From Prevotella sp. (GTDB lineage: Bacteria; Bacteroidota; Bacteroidia; Bacteroidales; Bacteroidaceae): a stretch of 37,287 nucleotides of DNA. The notes below the pieces were generated by a model. It had not been told where the DNA came from. It saw only the letters and a list, made by a program, of their open reading frames with translations, and made no database searches. A program made the position numbers and the translations under genes. Positions 32,601-37,287 of this stretch are shown here, piece by piece. Every line of letters begins with the position of its first letter. The first letter of the stretch is position 1. The stretch is taken from the NCBI GenBank assembly GCA_017554385.1, contig JAFZIL010000086.1, forward strand, positions 1-37,287, in the 5' to 3' direction.

Positions 32601-34136
32601 GTCTTTCACCATGCTCAGGGCCGATATGGCTCCGGCGAAGAGCGGTGTGGCCATCGACGTGCCGCTGAGCTGCTTGTAGTTGCCGCCTGGCACGGTGCTC
32701 CAGATGTCGACGCCCGGCACGCTGACCTCGAAGTTACGTCCGTCGACACCATCCTCGCTGTAGATGGGTCCGTCGGGGTCGTAGTTACTGAAGCCTGCAC
32801 GCTGGCCGTCGCTCGCAGTGGCCTGCACGCCCAGCACTAAATAGTAGGCAGCAGGATAATGCGGTCCAAGCTTTGGGTCATAAATATCTGCGCTTTGGTT
32901 GCCTGCTGCAGCCACGAGGATGGCGGTCTGGTAGGCCTTGCCGATGGCATCGGTCTCAGTCTTCGAGATGCCTCCAGTATGGCCAAGGCTCATGCTGATG
33001 ACGTCAGCTCCATTGTTGGCGGCATAGACAATGCCTTTACAGACATCGGCAATGCTGCCCACGCCTCGGTCGCTCAACACCTTCACCGGCATGATGAGTG
33101 CCTGCGGGTTGGCTCCCACGATGCCTATGCCGTTGTCGGTAGCAGCGGCGATGCCGGCACAGTGGGTGCCGTGCATGTTGCGGTCGGTGAGGTCGTAGTA
33201 GTCGTCGACGAAGTTCCAGCCGTGGAGGTCATCGACGTAGCCATTGCTGTCGTCGTCGTAGGCCGCTTCGCCCTCAGCCTCCTTCGGGTTGCTCCAGATG
33301 TTGTCCACAAGATCGGGATGGGTGATGTCGACACCCGTATCGAGGATGGCAATAACGGAACGCTTCGTGTTGATGATGGGCTTATCCCATAGCGCTTGAA
33401 TGTTCTGCTGCGTGATGCCGTACTGGCTGACGTAGAGTGGGTTGCTCGCAGGATCAGGGCAGATGGTCGTGGTCTCAGCCTGGTCGTTGGGGTCTTGGTT
33501 GTCTGGATCCTGGTCGTCTGGAGTGTTAGTCGTTTCGTCGTCAGGGGAAGTTACATTTGTACCTAAACCAGTAAACGCCCCATCTCCAAAACCACTAAAG
33601 TCGGTGATATAGACGCGGTAGTTGGGCTCTGCATACTCCACCTCGTCCAGCGCGTTCAGGCGCTCAATCAACTGCAGCGTGCTATCGGCTCGCTGCACGC
33701 TGGTCTTAATCAGGAACACCTTGTCCAGGTTCTTCTCCTCGACATAGCTGGCTCCGTTAGGAGCTTTCCTGCGCCGCAGCTGTGACTTCGGCTTGGCCTG
33801 TTCGGCAGGGAACAGCTTCTCCATGTCGCTGACACCAAATTCCGAGAGCAGACGGTCTACGCTGCTGATGCTGGCAGAACGGAAGCGGCCCTGAGACGTG
33901 CGGCGCACCTGAACGGAACTCTCGTCCCTGAACTTCACCAATACCTCACCGGGCACGAAGTCGTTCCTGCCTACCCGAGAATCAATCTTGTACACGCCAT
34001 CCTCGTTGTCGTTGGAAAGAACGTCTGCTGAGGTTGACGACCAGCCGCCTGATACCTGTGCCAATGCTGTCAGCGGCATGAGGAGGAAGAGCGACAAGGC
34101 TACAAGACAAGAAAGCGAAAAACTCTGTTTGTTCAT
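29658..34136 (-). CDS. Subtilisin-family (S8) protease with dockerin-like domain and T9SS tail
   Basis: A 1492-residue exported serine protease. Signal peptide is residues 1-26; a propeptide with VPGEVLVKFRDES and an acidic Asp/Gln/Pro linker (197-221) follow. The S8 triad is intact: Asp266 (AILDTGVDITHPDL), His322 (MHGTHCAG) and Ser494 (GTSMATP), with Asn413 for the oxyanion. After it come beta-sandwich regions, a fibronectin-like region (LTWNNDENDFDDAMGFNVYR) and at about 1268-1322 a dockerin-like pair of calcium loops (GDANGSGDVDVSDVV, DMNSDELIDILDVI). The C-terminus (IYDLQGRKLSNLKSQ...KKGVFIVNGQKV) is a T9SS type-A tail. A palindromic element encodes SLTPAPSPSGEGS near 1362-1374. The middle of the gene (31185-31920) is strikingly AT-rich. 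It is followed by the cohesin-like gene in the same direction. The substrate is unknown. Confidence 0.92.
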   Translation of the reverse strand: MNKQSFSLSCLVALSLFLLMPLTALAQVSGGWSSTSADVLSNDNEDGVYKIDSRVGRNDFVPGEVLVKFRDESSVQVRRTSQGRFRSASISSVDRLLSEFGVSDMEKLFPAEQAKPKSQLRRRKAPNGASYVEEKNLDKVFLIKTSVQRADSTLQLIERLNALDEVEYAEPNYRVYITDFSGFGDGAFTGLGTNVTSPDDETTNTPDDQDPDNQDPNDQAETTTICPDPASNPLYVSQYGITQQNIQALWDKPIINTKRSVIAILDTGVDITHPDLVDNIWSNPKEAEGEAAYDDDSNGYVDDLHGWNFVDDYYDLTDRNMHGTHCAGIAAATDNGIGIVGANPQALIMPVKVLSDRGVGSIADVCKGIVYAANNGADVISMSLGHTGGISKTETDAIGKAYQTAILVAAAGNQSADIYDPKLGPHYPAAYYLVLGVQATASDGQRAGFSNYDPDGPIYSEDGVDGRNFEVSVPGVDIWSTVPGGNYKQLSGTSMATPLFAGAISALSMVKDYPSKDMLWGDLIHLEADFAKIYSDDTPRMPKLDFVSLRFDDTAEDGNGDGEVDSGETIGFYPTLRNTWADATGIKVKIAVDPLYASVVEIANDEVDFGLSLSAYGRAEIQTPISVKFSSSIGDNTRIRFTLTATTPDTDEEFTQNVYVSVKNRVKVSGLITEDRTLTADHVYLVNDNIGILEGATLTIEPGARLEFVENVGISSFGKLVAKGTPEKPIVFTGYHGASWAGIKTHESEGLIQKEDGYIYMNADSTLFTIRRTDQTPIKVNNWYFQCYSSEEHNDKWFYLSNYLNQTDADYTAYQDRLTDPNYLTPVVLRMIADAKEYSSQFSPVKTEDKPYSHYAGISMYFEWYIYSHPRDTISYCRMEDFIARNETYHPYMKDCFLLPSDREWDHPDITHLDGIRNTITNCTSGKFNFQTISNSLRYSNMVNIRGEYFVPYSQLAYLNYFNNFNIWTTDGEQFYNTIGLSSFKPKEDKSDYPSYLGTAREDIIRPYVLEIGNGDTFSWTNLSNMPDRPFAEAHGIVWKVCVNGKDAQDEFEEIAPLGVGRHKFEVWFNRPMNKEVAPQISFGVREPYTQQKVDEDGSWNEDGTVYTAYKTISGKTMSDGKNRIYVQGAEDNEFFECPYEKTRFNVLVNAAGSLATGFAAEAKMGRVVLTWNNDENDFDDAMGFNVYRHGEPYWKYTKDWQGNVTDSTLVADTLCLNNQVLDIETTEYTDYDVVPGKTYYYYYKVLSTGLTEYDVSNVVTATPLTATLGDANGSGDVDVSDVVTTVNYAAGKEPKPFIFDAADMNSDELIDILDVIGIIQKILHPDAGARVMSQATAFYSIVNGTLYVESDVALAGVQVQVSLTPAPSPSGEGSVTVAEDLNGFEQVSAWLSDNDLLFLAYNMKGKTLEPGKHALLHVGEGRVASMRLSDAYGQNVTAIGSETTGIDRMGSDVMNVEGIYDLQGRKLSNLKSQLSTLKKGVFIVNGQKVVR
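29704..29738. repeat. In-frame 7-bp array (AGATTTG) in the T9SS tail
   Basis: Five units, AGAGTGG, AGAGTTG, AGATTTG, AGATTTG and AGAGTTT, read on the minus strand as LSNLKSQLSTL, between GRK and KKGVFIVNG of the sorting tail. Confidence 0.85.
30015..30049. repeat. GC-rich palindromic element inserted in frame in the subtilase
   Basis: CCCTC and GAGGG arms around GCCACTTGGA, followed by GGGCGGGGGTGAGGC. On the minus strand it encodes LTPAPSPSGEG, a peptide that breaks the local beta-strand pattern. Confidence 0.75.
31185..31920. other. AT-rich block inside the subtilase gene
   Basis: Hand counts give about 28% G+C for 31201-31260 and 30% for 31321-31380, against about 58% for 32341-32400 in the same gene. 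The block encodes about residues 740-985, rich in Asn, Tyr, Ile and Lys. The reading frame is continuous across it. It suggests a domain acquired by recombination from a low-GC source. Confidence 0.75.
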
Positions 34137-34190
34137 ATCTTCATTCGTTTTAGGTTGTTACAAATATGATGGAAGTGTCCATAATTTCTG

Positions 34191-34222
34191 CAAAATTACA
34201 CAAAAAAGAAGAAACGAACAAA
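34191..34222 (-). promoter_or_regulatory. Promoter of the subtilase gene
   Basis: On the minus strand TTTG (34219-34222) and TAATTTTG (34191-34198) are 20 bp apart, a full match to the Bacteroidetes consensus. The start codon is 55 bp downstream. Confidence 0.78.
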
Positions 34223-34264
34223 TTTTCCGACCTTTTTTTGATGTTTCCGTAGATTCCAGACACC

Positions 34265-34312
34265 CCGGAAATTCCGGATAACCCAAAGAATCCGGAAACT
34301 CCGGATAACCCA
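34265..34312. repeat. Two direct copies of a 21-bp repeat in the divergent intergenic region
   Basis: Two copies of CCGGAAAYTCCGGATAAC plus CCA, at 34265-34285 and 34292-34312, differ at one base. Each contains a near-palindrome of CCGGA and TCCGG. They lie upstream of the subtilase promoter. Confidence 0.8.
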
Positions 34313-34332
34313 GGAACCCAGTCAATACAGAC

Positions 34333-34429
34333 GTCTCATTTCCTTTTCTATTTGTCTCATGCTGTCGTCGCATTCCTAAACTGACACATTTTCCCTAATT
34401 TGAGACATCTTTTCCCAACAGTGAGACAT
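34333..34429. promoter_or_regulatory. Five spaced copies of a TGAGACAT-like motif (possible operator array)
   Basis: Reverse-oriented copies lie at 34333 (GTCTCAT) and 34353 (TGTCTCAT), and forward copies at 34382 (TGACACAT), 34401 and 34422 (TGAGACAT). Neighbouring copies are about 19-21 bp apart, or two helical turns, except one 29-bp step at the orientation switch. The array ends 20 bp before the -7 box of the AraC-type gene. Confidence 0.55.
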
Positions 34430-34448
34430 CTGTATGGCCGCATTGTCG

Positions 34449-34456
34449 TATCTTTG
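34449..34456 (+). promoter_or_regulatory. -7 box of the AraC-type regulator gene
   Basis: TATCTTTG matches TAnnTTTG, 20 bp before the ATG at 34477. No TTTG box lies at the right spacing; copies of TGAGACAT occupy that region, so the promoter may be activator-dependent. Confidence 0.6.
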
Positions 34457-34476
34457 CAGCGCAAAAAACCAAATTA

Positions 34477-35142
34477 ATGAACCATAAAAAGACCGCAGAC
34501 CTTATTTGGTGTTCTGTACTGCCCCTCGTGGGGTGTGCGGAACCGGGGCATGAGTGCGAGGCAACGGAAATGATAGCGATGTACCGTATCATTACTGTCT
34601 CTGCCCTTGCCCTCTGTCTGCTTCTCGCTTACTTCTTATGGCGCTCCTATAAATATAATAAGGTGTTATCCGAAAAGCTCGAGCGACTCGATGTTCCGCT
34701 CGGCCCACAGGGACGCTTGCCAGAGCAAGAATGCATCATACATAATGCGGAGCCTATTACTGAGGAGCCTACTATCCAGGAGCAAACCGTCCAGGAGCCT
34801 ACTATGCAGGAGCAACTCTTCCGTAGGCTATGCCAGCTCATGGACGGTCCCGACCAGATCTACACCGACAGTGAACTGGACCGCAGCCGACTGGCACAGC
34901 TCCTCGGCACCAACGAACACTATGTCAGCGATGCCGTCAGTGCCAACACAGGCGGGGGCAGCATCATTGACTTCCTCAACGGCTACCGTCTGCGACATGC
35001 CGTCCGTCTGCTCACCAACACCAAAGACCCTATCGGACTTATTGCTGAACTGTCAGGTTTCTCACGCCGCTCCTTCTACCGTGTGTTTGACGAAGCCTAC
35101 CACATCTCACCGTCAGAATTCAGAAAAAACCTACGAAAATAA
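34477..35142 (+). CDS. Membrane-anchored AraC-family transcriptional regulator
   Basis: A 221-residue protein. A hydrophobic segment (about 36-53, IITVSALALCLLLAYFLW) is followed by a charged stretch with short EPTIQEQ/TVQEPTMQEQ repeats, and the C-terminal 110 residues are an AraC helix-turn-helix pair (ELDRSRLAQLLGTNEHYVSDAV; DPIGLIAELSGFSRRSFYRVF) ending in SPSEFRKNLRK. Single-pass membrane plus AraC domain occurs in Bacteroidetes, often beside fimbriae or polysaccharide genes. The ATG at 34477 fits the promoter box; a start at 34579 (MYRIITV) would still keep the membrane segment. It has its own terminator and is divergent to the subtilase. The likely targets are the fimbrillin genes downstream, by position only. 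Confidence 0.88.
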   Translation: MNHKKTADLIWCSVLPLVGCAEPGHECEATEMIAMYRIITVSALALCLLLAYFLWRSYKYNKVLSEKLERLDVPLGPQGRLPEQECIIHNAEPITEEPTIQEQTVQEPTMQEQLFRRLCQLMDGPDQIYTDSELDRSRLAQLLGTNEHYVSDAVSANTGGGSIIDFLNGYRLRHAVRLLTNTKDPIGLIAELSGFSRRSFYRVFDEAYHISPSEFRKNLRK

Positions 35143-35146
35143 CGTG

Positions 35147-35174
35147 AAAGCCTGCAGAAATGCAGGTTTTCTCG
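35147..35174 (+). terminator. Intrinsic terminator after the AraC-type gene
   Basis: Stem CCTGCA (35151-35156) with TGCAGG (35161-35166) around GAAA, followed by TTTTCTCG and further T residues. It starts a few bases after the TAA stop. Confidence 0.75.
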
Positions 35175-35225
35175 TTTTGGCACACTCTTTTCTTGCCGTG
35201 GCACAAAGGTTTTTGCGCCTTGCCG

Positions 35226-35233
35226 TACCTTTG
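35226..35233 (+). promoter_or_regulatory. -7 box of the fimbrillin-like gene
   Basis: TACCTTTG matches TAnnTTTG, 23 bp before the ATG at 35257. A TTTG at 35212-35215 is only 10 bp away, so the -33 box is not convincing. Confidence 0.55.
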
Positions 35234-35256
35234 CAGCGGAAATAAAAGCTAAGAAT

Positions 35257-36267
35257 ATGACTGAACTGAAACTTATCTTCACCGTGGCCCTCGCAGCTGC
35301 CATCATTGTGGTCTTGCTTGCGCTCGTGTGCATCATTATCTATCAGCGGTGGCGCATCGGCGACAAGAACGCCGCCCTGATCCGCTTCATCAACGAGAAC
35401 GCTGAGATGCGCCAGAAGATGCTACGTGCAGGGCTGTTGTCCTTCGCGCTATTGCTTTCCTGTTGCAGTAGTGACGATGACGACAACGTCAGGTACATCA
35501 ACATCGATGCTACCATAGGCAGCATCAGTCCGGCCAGCATGACGTTTAAGACTGGCGACAAGATGACGATCTATGCCTGGACGGGCAGTGACAGCACCGT
35601 TCCTGACAATCTCGTCGTCGACGGCGTCGAGTGTACCCTCGACAGCGAAGATCGCTGGACGGCATCCGCACAGCTGGCGTGGAGCAATGAAGACACCCCA
35701 CATTATTTTATAGCCTTCTATCCGGCGCGCACCGTCAGCAACTTCACTGCCGACCCCTATACGCTCAACACGTCAGACCAGCAAGGCTCCGACCTGCTCG
35801 TGGCACGCAACCTGATGGGGCTGATGCCCAACGACAATTCCGTGCCTCTGCTATTCGGCCACGCCATGTCGCGACTCGACGTCAACCTGGTGTTCCGCAA
35901 CCAGTGGGCTACGACGCCTACCGTAAGCAGCGTCATCGCCAAGGCTGCGAACAGCTGCACCATCGACTATCTGGCAGAGACCTATAACGTGGGCTCACAG
36001 ACCGACATCGTACTGCCCGCCACCGTTACCACCGAGGGCTACGCCCTGAGCTACAGCAGCATCATGGTTCCCCAGAAGTTCCGCACGCTGACCATCACTG
36101 TCGAAGGAAAGACCTACACTTTCACCCACACGCAGGACATACCACTCACGGCTGGTAAGTTCGTCACCCTGAACCTCTTTGTGGGCACGGACCGCCTCGA
36201 CCTCGGAGCCGTCAGTATCGACGACTGGGTGGCAGGACCCGTTATCGAAGGAGGAAGCATGTTATAG
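35257..36267 (+). CDS. Fimbrillin-family lipoprotein with an extra N-terminal membrane segment
   Basis: A 336-residue protein. The body (about 75-336) resembles Bacteroidetes fimbrillin-family subunits: DKMTIYAWTG, HYFIAFYP, LLFGHAMSRLDVNLVF, a late MVPQ block and a C-terminal strand VSIDDWVAG. A lipoprotein signal ends at Cys69 (RAGLLSFALLLSCCSS). Before it lies an unusual 50-residue extension with its own membrane helix (about 5-29). The usual start for such a protein would be Met51 (35407) or Met55 (35419); the full start at 35257 is kept because the -7 box at 35226 fits it and the frame is open. Two translation products, or an old fusion of a small membrane gene to the lipoprotein, are possible. 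The stop TAG (36265-36267) overlaps a heptamer array. Confidence 0.82.
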   Translation: MTELKLIFTVALAAAIIVVLLALVCIIIYQRWRIGDKNAALIRFINENAEMRQKMLRAGLLSFALLLSCCSSDDDDNVRYINIDATIGSISPASMTFKTGDKMTIYAWTGSDSTVPDNLVVDGVECTLDSEDRWTASAQLAWSNEDTPHYFIAFYPARTVSNFTADPYTLNTSDQQGSDLLVARNLMGLMPNDNSVPLLFGHAMSRLDVNLVFRNQWATTPTVSSVIAKAANSCTIDYLAETYNVGSQTDIVLPATVTTEGYALSYSSIMVPQKFRTLTITVEGKTYTFTHTQDIPLTAGKFVTLNLFVGTDRLDLGAVSIDDWVAGPVIEGGSML

Positions 36268-36328
36268 TTAATAGTGAAAAGTGAATAGTGAAAAGTGAAT
36301 AGTGAAAAGTGAATAGTGAAAAGTGAAT
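36266..36328. repeat. 7-bp array (AGTGAAA / AGTGAAT), nine units
   Basis: Nine units in strict register, alternating AGTGAAT and AGTGAAA after a first AGTTAAT, overlapping the stop codon of the preceding gene. Same family as 36487-36507 and 19655-19689. Confidence 0.92.
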
Positions 36329-36372
36329 AGTTAGTGATGATAAAAAAATAACTTGGTACAAATAATTAATGG

Positions 36373-36444
36373 AACACGAAGATACGAAGACACGAAGTTT
36401 TTCGTTCTCGTGAAATAATCTTCCTTTCTTCGTTTCTTCGTGTT
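36373..36444. repeat. Inverted repeat of ACACGAAG octamers
   Basis: AACACGAAGATACGAAG (36373-36389, continuing with ACACGAAG) is matched 16 of 17 by the inverted copy at 36428-36444. Internal 8-bp periodicity (ACGAAGAT, ACGAAGAC) is visible. The RNA could form a large hairpin between the two fimbrillin-family genes. Confidence 0.75.
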
Positions 36445-36484
36445 TAGTTAAAATCATACCCACTTATTTATTTACGATTACTTA

Positions 36485-36508
36485 ATAGTGAAAAGTGAAA
36501 AGTGAAAA
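36485..36508. repeat. 7-bp array (AGTGAAA), three units, directly before a start codon
   Basis: AGTGAAA at 36487-36493, 36494-36500 and 36501-36507. The ATG of the next gene is 6 bp further on. No other ribosome-binding signal is visible. Confidence 0.85.
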
Positions 36509-36513
36509 GCGAT

Positions 36514-37287
36514 ATGAAAAAGAATATTTTCCTGATGATTGCCGTTACGGCACTGGTTGCTGCTTGCAGCAGCGATGTTGAAGAGACAATCGTAGCGGAG
36601 AAATGTCCCGTACGTCTGTCGAGCAAGAGCCTGACTGGCATGACCCGTGCCGGCCAGAGCGTACAGCTCACGCAGTTTGACAACGGACAAGAGGTCGGCA
36701 TCTTCCTCGCTGAGGACAATGGCAGCGGTACTGCCGTCACCTCGGGTACTAACGTGACGGCCTACGACCAGCCGCTGACCTACGTAGCCAACGGCTCCGG
36801 TGGCCTCACCAACACGCAGTACTGGCCACAGGACGGCAACGGACTCCACATCTTTGGCGTCTATCCCCTCGCAGCAGCTACAGCAGCTGCCAGCTACAGT
36901 GCCACAGGCGTATCGTTCAGCGTACAGGCTGACCAGAGTACTGATGCCAACTACATGGCCAGCGACCTGATGACGGGCAAGCCCACGGATGGAAATCCCG
37001 TGGTCCGTACCAACTCTGCCGTACCCCTGACGTTCACCCATCTGCTCACTAAGATTAACGTCAATCTGACCGCAGGTGACGGTTTCACACAGGCAGAGAT
37101 GGCTGATGCCGTGGTCTCTATCCTCGGCACCAAGCTCACCACCACTTTCGATGTGCAAGGAACAACAGTGGGCGAGGCTTCCGGCACTGCCACGACCATT
37201 GCTGCCGGTACTGGTGCAACCACATCGGCCATCATCGTGCCCCAGACGCTTGCTGCCAATACCAGCTTCATTCAGGTGGCCGTAGGA
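36514..37287 (+). CDS. Fimbrillin-family lipoprotein (3' end cut off)
   Basis: An open frame of 258 codons runs from ATG 36514 to the window edge without a stop. It starts with a lipoprotein signal (MKKNIFLMIAVTALVAACSS; Cys18), then a mature part typical of fimbrillin-like proteins: FDNGQEVGIFLAED, YWPQDGNGLHIFGVYP, YMASDLMTGKP, VPLTFTHLLTKINVNL and AIIVPQTLAAN. These conserved segments (ASDL...G, FTHLL.K, VPQ) match the family that includes minor fimbrial subunits and surface lipoproteins. Together with the gene at 35257 it points to a fimbrial locus under the AraC-type regulator, continuing beyond the window. Confidence 0.88.
   Translation, partial: MKKNIFLMIAVTALVAACSSDVEETIVAEKCPVRLSSKSLTGMTRAGQSVQLTQFDNGQEVGIFLAEDNGSGTAVTSGTNVTAYDQPLTYVANGSGGLTNTQYWPQDGNGLHIFGVYPLAAATAAASYSATGVSFSVQADQSTDANYMASDLMTGKPTDGNPVVRTNSAVPLTFTHLLTKINVNLTAGDGFTQAEMADAVVSILGTKLTTTFDVQGTTVGEASGTATTIAAGTGATTSAIIVPQTLAANTSFIQVAVG

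Noticed and set aside
35178-35216. Sigma-54 promoter (two TGGCAC and TTGC motifs)
   Set aside because: The distance between the GG and GC elements is wrong in both possible pairings; the TACCTTTG box nearby explains the start better.

Overview
The window comes from a Bacteroidota genome of Bacteroidales type, most likely Prevotellaceae. The evidence is TAnnTTTG promoter boxes with a TTTG box 19-20 bp upstream, type IX secretion (T9SS) C-terminal tails, fimbrillin lipoproteins, a sensor with a Reg_prop-like propeller and a Y_Y_Y-like domain, the conserved rsfS-ftsH-cdsA block, and PL11/GH28 pectin enzymes.

Layout. (1) 1-370: end of a phage-type amidase. (2) 452-6486, minus strand: a tight run read as rsfS, ftsH, cdsA, a secreted unknown, a GH28 pectinase and a MerR regulator. 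(3) 6596-6784: a tRNA-Gln(CUG) with its own promoter and a bidirectional hairpin terminator. (4) 6818-12985, minus: a very long PL11 rhamnogalacturonan lyase with a T9SS tail, and a two-domain esterase; with GH28 they form a pectin/RG-I degrading set. (5) 13137-25915, plus: six closely packed genes behind one clear promoter. They are a receiver-PP2C phosphatase, a membrane-anchored coiled-coil/WD40-like protein, a propeller sensor kinase without its phospho-accepting His, a sensorless His kinase with intact His, a TonB-dependent receptor with a TPR-like N-terminus, and a single-module NRPS (C-A-T-TE) whose thioesterase has Cys as nucleophile. (6) 25952-34136, minus: two T9SS surface proteins, one with three cohesin-like domains and one a subtilase with a dockerin-like domain. 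(7) 34137-37287: a divergent control region with a spaced TGAGACA array, a membrane-anchored AraC-type regulator and two fimbrillin-family lipoproteins, the last cut by the window edge.

Two things stand out. The first is the block at 13137-25915, which joins phospho-signalling, outer-membrane transport and peptide synthesis in one apparent operon that I do not recognise as a described system. I infer that it senses, makes or retrieves a small peptide-like molecule. The second is the density of short repeat DNA. More than a dozen arrays of 7-bp (some 8-bp) units and four GC-rich palindromic elements lie at gene junctions and inside genes, where they supply stop codons, start codons, signal-peptide segments and in-frame peptide inserts, including one 26-residue insert between core motifs of the NRPS adenylation domain.

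All family names come from reading motifs by eye. No database search was possible.
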